Source: Phoenix dactylifera | Taxonomy: Eukaryota; Streptophyta; Magnoliopsida; Arecales; Arecaceae | DNA length: 64,000 bases | Direction: 5' to 3' | NCBI RefSeq assembly: GCF_009389715.1 | Contig: NC_052397.1 | Coordinates: forward strand, 18,238,129 to 18,302,128 | Shown here: positions 51,101 to 61,700 of the stretch, in pieces | Layout of the letters: the number at the start of each line of letters is the position of its first letter | Numbering within the stretch: position 1 is the first letter of the stretch | Program-made: the position numbers and the translations under genes | The notes under the pieces: generated by a model | What the model saw: the letters and a program-made list of their open reading frames with translations, nothing else | Told to the model about the DNA's origin: nothing | The model's database searches: none

Positions 51101-51474
51101 TATTTGACTCTGCAGCTCGGTTTCTATTTTTATGAAGTTACTAGTAAATAATCTACACTCCTCGTATCCGGTGCTATAGGGTGTTCTCCTGTTTTGCTTT
51201 GTTTTTGCTTAAGTTCAATATTCTCTCTGTTCTCTTGGTTAGCTGGAAAGCTAAATTAGGAGCAGCCTAAAAAAGCATTACCTTGGAAGCCACTAACGGA
51301 CTTCAATCTTCTAATATAGGAGCAACATTGCCGGGTAGATATTCTGTCATTTTGCATGGATCAAGCTCCGACGAGAGTGGATGTTCTTCCCGTAAACGCC
51401 CGAGGACAGATACTCTTGGAGGTGCGGCTCGTTTCGATCTGAACATGCCGGCTGAGGTGGTTGATAAGAGCTGA
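39119..51474 (+). CDS. Ariadne-type RBR E3 ubiquitin ligase (ARI1-4 group)
   Basis: RING-IBR-RING E3 that takes ubiquitin onto a RING2 cysteine before passing it to substrate. Seven exons give 611 residues: 39119-39265, 39644-39676, 39775-40054, 40648-41128, 50279-50827, 50903-51093 and 51320-51474. An acidic N terminus (residues 1-49) is followed by a UBA-like region (KEDLRKVMDLLSLREQHART). RING1 is CNVCFEDV..CGHDYCNDCW. The IBR is WCPSVPHCGNAI..CACGLQFCFNC. RING2 is CPKCHKPVEKNGGCNLVACI and CGQAFCWLCGGATGRDHTW. A long helical Ariadne domain follows (RARRDLYRYMHYHNRYKAHT, FLEKDFQDFSDDEVMD). The tail ends SSRKRPRTDTLGG, FDLNMPAEVVDKS. The catalytic Cys is in GGCN; the position two residues on is Leu, not His as in animal HHARI, as I recall for plant ARI1-4. 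The intron between exons 4 and 5 is about 9.15 kb. No RanBP2-type finger is visible at the C terminus. Confidence 0.94.
42640..42960 (+). mobile_element. Fossil Ty3/gypsy integrase fragment
   Basis: The integrase-core signature HPQTDGQTERFN is followed by LLEEYLRHFV, WVNLLDVAQFCFN and SPFELVTGQQPLMPHT, in family order. It is one short broken piece of the polyprotein; no LTR, protease or reverse transcriptase was found beside it. Old. Confidence 0.85.
43040..43238 (+). mobile_element. LINE 3' end fragment
   Basis: YRECNQAADWTANF matches the last RNase H motif of the LINEs at 33.9-37.3 kb. A short C-terminal stretch and an A run at 43226-43238 follow. It is severely 5'-truncated, about 200 bp. 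Confidence 0.75.
46001..46308. mobile_element. MITE-like inverted-repeat element, about 308 bp
   Basis: It opens GTTTGGATACATAGGGGAGG and closes TTGCCGGTCAATCCAAAC. The arms, about 45 bp, pair through purine-rich AAGAGAAGAG against CTCTTCTCTTCC blocks. Internal AACTATCCTAACAGGAGAAT / AACTATCCAAACGGAGAATA is a repeated motif. No coding capacity and no clear target duplication. Lies in the Ariadne giant intron. Confidence 0.65.
47834..48389. mobile_element. Short non-autonomous hAT-like element (copy 2)
   Basis: Ends TAGGGGTGCAA and, on the other strand, TAGGGTTGCAA. The flanks TTACAACA (47826-47833) and TTACAATG (48390-48397) agree at six of eight bases. The interior is rich in CCCAACC / GGTTGGG motifs with no transposase. 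Same end pattern as the elements at 4819-5565 and 59826-60782. Confidence 0.7.
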
Positions 51475-52779
51475 AACCAATCCTCCAGGTTGCATCATTT
51501 TACAACTGTACAGCTTTAAATTGAACCGTCATGACCCGGATAAAAGGTTTCCTGCTGTATGTGCTGGTCTTTTGGCTCTTTCGGCATTTTGAAGGTTGGT
51601 TTGGTATTAAAACACCGGGAAATAGAAAAAGAACACCATATGTTTATGAAGTCTTCCCTTGTTTTGCATATGACAAACTTCCAGCCATTGTGCATAGGTT
51701 CCGTAGAGCCCATTCCCGTCGACCAGTGCGGGGATCTTTCTGGACATTGGGAGGTTCCTCAATTTTTGAACCCCCCATGCACGGGCTTTGAGTATTTTCA
51801 ATGGGTGGGTTGTTATTTGGAAGTTGGATCTAAGCTTATGATATTGATGATAATGAAGTTAATGACTGCTTTTCATTCCTTTTAAGGTTCTGTTAAATAT
51901 GTAATCCATCGCACCTGCTGATTCGACGAACGAGCTTGTTTGGTTTATCGGGGCGCTCCTCGGTCAACCAGATGCCAATGTGCTGTGGTACATACATGCT
52001 GCTTCTGTGGCCTTCCTTGATACGCGATCATCGAACGCTTGAGATCTGTGCAGGCTGAAGTCTCCAGGCAGAGGAAACGTTTGTAAGGTCTAACGGGCCG
52101 CACCACGAAACACGAAATCCAGGGATACAAACAGAAGGCGAGGGGAAGTGGGGGGGGGGGGGGGGGGTATGTCAACCAGCATTGTCGGGTATGTTACACC
52201 GTCAGACTGTCCGTTCTCATGAGAGATGCCTCAGCTCACCAATGGGCATTCAGCTAGCTACAGCAGTACAAAAATTTGAAACAACCACCCAGCAACCCTT
52301 CGTTCCGCAACTTTCTTCCATTAGAATGTAACGTTTGCGTCCAACCGAGCTCAGAAAATCCAGTTCTGATCTCTAGTCCGAATGAAGAGAACAATTCCAT
52401 TAACATTTCTTAAAAGATAGTTGTACATCAGAAATTTGATGGGAGAACGTAATATTACAGGTCAAGAGAAATTAGCCTAGCTACAGACAGCCTACTTCCT
52501 TTTACACGTCTGTAGGCTGGCAGGAAATAATCGACTAATATGGTGAAAGAAATACATTCTTTTGAATTTAATGATATCATAGCATTTAATCTATGCAAAT
52601 AAATACCAGCTGACCATCCGTGATTCCTGACCAGCCCAACCAAGAGAGAGATGCCCTCTTCATCTAACTAAATTTAAAATTTCCAAAGAATCAGGAATTC
52701 TCCAATGCTGAGGGAGCAAATACCTAGAAGGCCCGAATAATGGACCAATAAATTCTAGGACTGCATACTTATGGAGAAT
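51475..52779. other. Convergent intergenic region between Ariadne and SUVR5 genes
   Basis: Both neighbouring genes end here, so it holds two 3' UTRs facing each other. An uninterrupted G run lies at 52150-52167. No other gene is supported. Confidence 0.6.
52150..52167. repeat. Poly(G) run
   Basis: About 18 consecutive G on the plus strand between two convergent genes. It may vary in length or contain sequencing error. Confidence 0.9.
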
Positions 52780-55700
52780 TCAGTATAGGCGACCTCGACA
52801 GCTTGGAGCTCCACAATAGCATGGCCGTCCCTCTCCAGGTAATAACTTGTAGCGGTAGTCATAGGCCAGTTCGTCCCCTACAGCAATCTAAGAACAAAAG
52901 AGACCTCAATAAGCTACAAGGGTTTTCAACATAGTAAGAAACGGAGAGAGCATCAGCGAAGTTCATACATCCCGACTTGCATAGAGACCAATATGAGCAA
53001 GCTGACAATCCATGCTCTCCACCAAAACCAGATAATTCACAAGGTTGGGTGAACAGCTACCACCAATTTGAACATCATGCCAGATGCATTCAAGGCAATG
53101 TCAATGAAGCATAAGTAGCTGAAGCACTAAATATGAAAGACAGTACTACTGCTTCTAAGGCTTTTATAACTAAAAGCGCAATGTTATTACCTGTGATTAA
53201 TAAACCGGGAAACATTCCCATATTTTGTGGCATCGATCACATATGGTACAGTCCCTTCACTCAAACCTCTGGCACCATCAATGTGAGCATCAATATCGTA
53301 TAAGTAGCTGCATCCATCTTGGTCATACCTGAAAATTTTGGAGAACTTAAAAAGCTTCCTAACAAATAATAAGACAGATTTAAGAACAGGAACAAATGCA
53401 ATGGAAGAATAGAACCTTTCCCCTCTTCTGTTTGCCTCCTCATCATTCAAAACCTCTCCAATGTACTCGCACACAAAAGTGCCACGTGAAATGGCTTCTC
53501 CAGCTCTAACTGCCCAACCCTGTAACGAATGATGTGATATATTAAGGTTTTAAGTTCTGACTACTATTTAGGATACCAAGATATTCACCTTGTTTCCTGT
53601 TCTGAAGATTTCCAGCTTGACTTGAACTCCTCTCTGCAACACTCTGTTTTGACATGTTGCATCACATTTGCACATGGAATTGCACTCATATACCAGGTGA
53701 CCTTCCTGCGTACCTCATTTAGATTAGCACAAAGCCAAGTGAATAAGAGAACAACTAATTCAACTGAAGCAGGCAATTATGTGCCACATATAAATATGTA
53801 ATATTGATATATGTAATAAAACCACTACAACAGGCAGCCATGAAGCCAGGTAATCTTATTTCCTGCTTTATAGTAGTCTTAAGTGGCAGAGGCAGAACCC
53901 ATGTAATTACAACAGTGCAAGTCCCAAAAACATAAACTCAGACAATTCACAATTACCTCCAAGACAATTCGGCCTCTTTCGTCATATGCAAATCTACCAT
54001 GCATTGATTTACCATGAATATCTTCAGCATTTTCATAATCATTATCAAAGAGATACACATGATCACAGCTTTCAGGATAACACTTTGAATGTGGACAGGC
54101 GCATCCCAACTGTGAATTCTGCACAAAAGTACTTGGAAGAAGGTCATCTGTTTGTAAAAGCAACTTTGCAAAACAGACCTAATGCTTAAAGAAAACAAGG
54201 ATGATGGCTTCTGTATAGGAGGTCACAAATTCTACCCTTCGACAGATGAACAAATTCAGTCAGACAACAAAACCAGGTACATATCAGAGAAGAGAATCAC
54301 CTTTGTATCAAGACCAAGAGATGGCTCTATCAACCGCTCAGTGACATAAGTAAAACCCTGCCAAGGCATAGAAATGCCAAGCTCTTGACTACAGAGCACT
54401 TCATTGGAACTGACATGGAAAGAATCTTTAAATTCCTCATCTATCACACAAGCAATTGGAACTGGTTCCCTGCCAAAGCTCACATCTTCACACAAAATTA
54501 TGGCCTTTTGCTTAGGTTTCCAGTTAAAATGCTCTGAGTTGAGTATATAGTGGCATTCATCCATCTCCCACTTTGCATCATTTACAGGAACAATTGCAAG
54601 GGTAGGAGGTTCCTCAAACCCATCTAAGAGAGGCTTCAAAGGAGCTAAAGAATGTCGGTTTGTGAGAGGCTTACATCCTTTCGGGCAGATATACCCTTCT
54701 AGGTGCCAATCTACTTGGATATTCAGCTCACTGCAAAGTTTTGCTGCTTTCAAATAAAGATTTTCAGGCAGTATTCCATACTTCACTTCCAGTGCAGCAT
54801 GAAGGCTTATCCTGCAGCAAGCGGAACGAGCAACAGAAAGAATCTCAAGGTTACTTGGCCGAGGTTTTGTTTTTTGGATCCTAGAAAACAAGTTCTGTGC
54901 AACATCCGAGCAGTGGCACTCCAATAGCTTCCCCAGACCAGCTGTTTCTGATGCCTGAGTTTGCAGCTTTGGCCTCGAAGATAAAATCGAGTTAGAAGAG
55001 TTTAAATGCTTTTGCATGTGGAAACTTGTCTGATTCTTCAGTCTAAATGAGGTTCCAAAACTTTTTTTGAATCTAGGATAGCAATGTCTACTTCGAAGAT
55101 GATGGTTCCCTCTCCTTGGTGGGAAGTGGCTCATGGAATTAGGGTTCATATGAGCAACTTGATGGTGGCGACCTAGATCTGGTAGAAGATCAAATCTCAA
55201 TCCACAGAACCTGCATAGGAACCTTTGAGAACCACCATCCTTCTCTGAGATATCATTGCTATTACAAAGTTTATATCTCATTTCCATTTTCGGTTGAGCA
55301 GCATGATCCAGGGGCTGTCGAGTAAGGTCTGGTAGCCTAAAATCCATTGCATGGAACGACAGAACATGCTGCCATAGTTGCTCTGGATTCACAAAGTGAC
55401 TACTGCAAGACATGCACCGGAAGAGTATTGAATGTTCGAGGAATTGTATGCCATGCCTGTCTTTTACATGTGTCTCAAGAACTTTTCTGTTGGTAAATGA
55501 GTTCATGCAGACTGCACAAGCAAATCCTCTGAACAGCCAACGAGCTTCTTTTTTGTGGACTTCTGTCCAATGTAACCCAAGCTTTTGGTCATCAGAAAAC
55601 TCCTCAGCACAGATTTTGCACTTCATAGTCATCTCAGGGCAATTTGCCTTGTCATGCAACAAAGGTGTTGATGCTACTTTGGTTTCCAAAGATAATATCT

Positions 55701-58700
55701 GCTTACCCCTATCTGCACTGAAGCCCCAAATCCTCATAAGTTTCTCCCTTTCACTTGTAACCAGCTTCAACAAGAATTCTCCAATGACTGTATCTTTGGA
55801 GGCTTCAGATAATATCCAACCCATGGTGTCACCTCTTGAAACTGGCTTTTGGCGGGACAGACTACTTTTCATAAACCCATATAGAAGCTCACATGCTTGA
55901 TGCAGATATAATTTTTGTTTCCTTGAAGAGCAATTTTTCAGTAGGTTGATAAATACATCTTTTGAAATCAATCGACTTTTACCATTCCGTGCACGTTTGA
56001 GAAATTTTGGCAGGTGCTTTTCACAGTATAAAGTGTGTCGCTTAGCATACTCTAGGCATTGGTCACCATTGTTCTGACGGTAATATCCAATGCAGCGTGG
56101 TAAATCTGGGCTACTGCTTTTAACAGGAACAGGTAGTGCATTGTAGAGCTCGGATTTCTTCATTAAGCAATTTCTTTCGTCCAAGGTTTCTCCCACTACA
56201 ATCGGAATCAAGTTTTCTTGCACAGGAATCTGTACTTCTGCTGACCCATATTCTTTACCATCAATGGTGTTCTTGAGCATGTTCTCAGAGGGATTAGCAA
56301 GACTCTCGGTGATCGCTGAATCATGGCTGCTCTGAGGATGATGCTTCTTGCAGAATACAGAACCAATCCGAGCTCGATGCTTACATTTCCTACCATGAGT
56401 AGTAGTACCCTCACACATGGGGGATCCAACAGGAGGTCTTTGTACCTTTTGAGATGGCTTTTCTCCAGAATGAGCATTCAAATGCACACAACAGTACATA
56501 GCACAATCATTTGCCCACCTTCCACACCTTCTTCCCTTTGCTTCTACGAAAAAAGCACATTGGCGATATCTCTTCACAGAATCTGATTCAATACGGGAAT
56601 CTATTTTGGTTTCGTTGCCACATTCTCCATCTGTAGACATACACACTTGAGAACCCTGAACAGATTTTACACCATTACCTTCAACTTTAATCTTGTCACA
56701 TCTATCTGCTGCAATGCCAGGCACTATCGCTACAGCCACTCCAGTCTGCGCATCCACTTTACAAGAATGCTCCTGTGTCAGAGTAGATTCTACAATATTC
56801 TGGCAATCCAGATGTCCAGAATCAGTAACTATCGTGTTGATCTGGGAGAATAATGCACATGCAGAATCTTTCATTTGTGAAACAGAAGGTTCTGCTCTGC
56901 GAATTTCAAGCTTTGGACGCTTCCTACTAATCTGAGGTTCCATACCCGCAGAGATATCACAGGTCCTCTGCTGCTCTAGATCTCCACCAATAGCAGTTGG
57001 ATGTGAAGAAAAAAACCATTTCATTGCCTCCTGTTTCCAAGTTCTCCACTCAGGACCTAACTCCGGCTGCACAGGAGCACTCCAGAGCTCGTCAACCTGG
57101 GTCCAACATACAGAATCCACTAATTCCTAGTTCAAGAAAGAAAAGATGCATCAGTCAGGAGAAGTTGGAAACCTACAGAATGCACTAAAAAAATCAACAT
57201 ACTTATTATAATGGAAGCTAATGTAAAAAATTTATCAGAAGGGCAAGCCAGAGAAAAAAATGAAACGAATCTTACAATCTTAAAATGAACGAGAAAAAAA
57301 TCCCAACAAACCACAAAGTTAAATGATTGAGTTTGAAGACTTTAACATGAGAAATTACATGTTGTTGCAGTTAGATCATTGATTCCAATGTTTACCAGGC
57401 ATAGCAACCTCAAGACTTCCAGTTAAATCACCCGTTAAGCCTTTGCATGTGCACATGTGATAGTATTCCAGCCATCTGATACTCCACATGCAACAGTAGA
57501 CACAGGTAGAAATCGCATCAAATGCATAAATCTATGTTTCTCATACAACCAAACAACATATCCTAAATCTGGTAAACAAACCAAAACAATAAAATTTTGT
57601 TCAGTAAATGAACCAAACTAAAGTAGCTTTCTATATCAAAATTCTTCTTTTCCTTCTTCACATGGACTGTCTAGAGGAACCTTGACAAACTGTTCCCTGA
57701 ATACACGAGCTTGCATGGTCTAGCTGTCACGATAGATCTCACTAACTGCTAGCCGCTAAAAACAACCAGTGGAGTAAATACTAAAACATTTTAAAAAGCT
57801 CCTATGAGCACATGATTCTCTTTTCAAGGAAATTCGGTCAAAGCTAAAGTTGATTTGGAGTAATTGTTGAGATTTATTTGACTTATAGATTGAAGCTTCT
57901 TCACAAATCAGATAGGAGCATCAAGAATAATATGAGCAGAAATTAGACAACCTCAAGATAGAAGGCCATCGCTGCTCAGTAAAATCAATCCATTCCGCAT
58001 CAACATTTTCTGATATTATTAGTCATAAGTCTTGAGCTAGACAGGATGAGATACCAAAGAATTCAGCAAAGATTGATGGTAGTTTTCCGATTACAGGAAT
58101 AAATTATAAGTTATTCTAGGTCTTTTCAAATAAAAATCATGACGAAGTAAAATAAAACTCAGTACCTTTGTAAGTATCTCAATGGACTCAGCAGCCTGTG
58201 CACTCTGACACCTCTCCATCCATAAGTCAACAGAATTTCCCAGCCAATCTTGACTTATGTAGCTAGGAAGTATCATCTGCGAGTAAAACAACTGTCAACA
58301 CCTCAAAGGATACAATCTAACCCCCAAAGATTAATTTTTGTTTAATTGGATGGTCAATAGTCCATTATCTCACAACTTAGAATTGAAAATGAAACAAATG
58401 GCCAACCAGATATATGAAATTAGAACTGCTCAAAGAAGACGGTAGCAATAAAAGTTACAAAGGAAAATGCAAATGAAAGAGAATTAATCAAAAACCTTTC
58501 CAGTTCAATATTGCTGGTAACAAATTGTGAAATAGCAGCATTAGTATTTTAATAGGCAAACCCAAATGAAACTTTTTAAGATTGGTAACTAAGACAAAGG
58601 GAACTCCAATCCAGCCCCTTACTCTGGTCCTTATCAATCACAAAAATTTGAACGCTATCCTGGCATTTGCACAAATGCATATTCACTTTAAGTCAAAAGT

Positions 58701-61700
58701 GATTTACCCAGAAAGATAGCCATCATGTCGAACAGATAAACACATGCAAACTAGCAATCTGGTGATAATAAACTTCAGCAAAGCAGAAGCAAGAAATATT
58801 GCAATTAAAACATATAATTAGGGCCATATTATTGCTGGCACCAACATACGTACAGGTACTACATTGTTGGCATCAACAAAATGTCACAGTTTGGGGTCAT
58901 TATTTTCCTTCTGGAATTCTTTTGAGCTGTAAACACAATGCTGCAGAATTCTGGAAGCTTGAGGGCTCACACAAGTTGCATTGATCCCTCGAGGCAAGAA
59001 TTATTGCTCCCTTAGCACAATAATCAATTTAAATCAATTTGGCCATATCAACGAAGTTGCAATTTTCGATACTTTGCTATTCTACCATATGAGAGATACC
59101 AAGCATTTGCAATTACACCATCATGCATTGGTGATTTACTACCAGTCTTCTTTGGCATTTCTGTAACTCCTACTCCTCAAACTTCCCATAGCCACCTAAT
59201 GGAGTATTGAAACACATGGAGATAAGAAAAACTGAAGATCAAAGAGATAACCATGTTTTCATCCACCTATACGCCTATACCTGAAACATGTGCATCCATT
59301 GATGTCCTTTGTGATTGTGTACCATTAAAGAGGGTTGTAAACAAATCTTGCTTAAGCACGTACCACTATTTTGTAGCCTGTAAAAATAACTTCGTGCAAA
59401 ATGTCAGTTGTTTAAGTGTCAACAACTTAGACACAACATAATATATGCTGGAAAGCAGCCAACTCACGCTTCCTCTGATAGCAACACCACAGACTATTCT
59501 TCCACTGATGACAACCTCCAGGCTTACACTAGCGTAGAACCACCCTCCCCATGTCACATTGCTGCTATCAAGAAATCATTTTATATTTTTATCACTGCAT
59601 ACATAGGAAGGCTTATGGGACAAGTCAAGATTTCTCTAGACTACCCCAAGCTAATCATTTTGCAATTTAACTAAAAATAATAATGGAAGTCTGAAACATC
59701 CATCTAATGATTTAAGTACCACTTCATACAAATCTGTACAAGCCATACTAGATCATAATGGTAAGGTACCAATACCAGCAGGCCTCCCATACCAGTATCC
59801 TACCAACACAGTAATTCACCTCTATCAAGGCCTGCGAATGGAGCGACCCATCCATGAACTTGAGCTTGGTTCGCTAAAATGCTTGTTTGGGCTTGCTCAA
59901 AAATCAAAAAAGCCGAGCCCAAACATGATATTAGGCTCGTTTCTTTAGTGGGCCAAGCTCAAGTAGGTGGGCGCTCAGCTAATCAGGCTCATGAACATGT
60001 ATTTATAAATATGTATTTCAACTCAACCTCTTCCCCTGACACAGTTCCCAAGTTTGTAAATCCTTCCCCCTTCACTCTCGCATCACCCTCACCAACTCAC
60101 TCCATCATTGGAAAATGATCCCCTCTATCCTTACCTCTCTTTGTTAGATTTGTGCTCTTCTCAGCTATAGAGATCAGCTTTTTTTTCTCCTTTTGCCATG
60201 AGAGCCTCAAGTCCAGTGGCATTCCAAGGGATCGCGCTCAACTCACCACTGGGGACTTTCCCTTACCCCATTGCCTCATCATGACAGCCTCAAGTCCAAC
60301 AGCATTCCAAGGGATCGTGCTCATCTGACCACCAAAGATTATCCCCTTACCCCCCTGTTTCACAGTGAGAGCCTCAAGTCTAGCAGCTTCATGTGATACC
60401 TTTCTTTACACAGTACCGCAAACCATGCTAAGATTATATTTCAGCATACTCTCCTCAAAAAGGTACCAATCCCATTTCCATCTGCTCTAGATATTTTTTT
60501 TGGCGGGGAGAGGCGAGGTGTAGATCTAGGTTTTCTAGCTTGGGAAATTTGTTTCAGTCAAGCTCTAATTTGAACTTGGTTTTGAGCTCGAACTCGATTC
60601 AATTGGTTAAATGAGCTGATTACAAGCTGAGAGTGAGCCTCTTTTATCGATGACAAGCCAAGCTTGAACACTTGTTCTTGAGCTAAACTAGAGCTCGACC
60701 CCAAGTTTGAACACTGACTAGCTTGACCAAGCCAATCCTAAGCAACTTAGTACTCAGCACGGCTTAGCACATTTGCATCCTTACCTCTATTTTGCTGCCC
60801 CGACAACAAGAGACATATCACTTACCAATATCGTACCATACCATTTCATACCATACCAATAAGGTACCAATACAAGTATCTATACTAGTATTCTAAACCC
60901 TGCATTCATCATTTTATTGTACAAAAAAATATGGCACAGATGAAGAATCTACAAAAAGAAAACAGCATTTCAAACTTCTCCTTATTGAGAGACATAGGCA
61001 TTTATTTTTAAAATAGCAATAAAAACAACATACAATCGGAGTCCCCACGGTGCATTGCCTCTTAAAAACCAAATAATAATTTTTAGTAACCACCTTCAAG
61101 GTGTCAACAATGAAAATTGATCCAGAAAGATGAGATCTCAGCCTTTAAAGCATAACCTCCACTTTGTTTGATATTTTATATACTCGAATAGGAAAATGCG
61201 CAACATATCACCTCATCAATGTCTAGTTACTTGGTGAAACTAGGATGGGCTGTCTAGTTACTCCATGAAACTAGGATGGGCCTAGGTGTTTGAGGGGGTG
61301 TAACCATAATAGAACATCAATATTCTGATAGGTGGTCGCATAAATTTCAATTTCAGCAATATTTGTTCTCAAAGAGACATAGGAAGTTAACTTTTAATGG
61401 TTCCTACAACTAAACTTAGCATCTAGGTTTCCTTGAAGCTACAAATATCCACAAGAAAATATCTACGAATCTCCTTAATGAACCATTTCAACAATTGATC
61501 AAAGATTATCAATCCTTTTACCCTGAAATTCTAAACATGCAATTTTTAAAAAAAAACTTTAAAATTTCCTTCCCACCATGCTTAACGAACCTCTTCAAAA
61601 ATTGGTATTGATATTTTTTAAAAAAAAAACAAAATCTTTTACCCTGAAATTCTAAACATGTCACTCTTGAAAATCTCTTCCTTGAAGCTACAAAGTTCTG

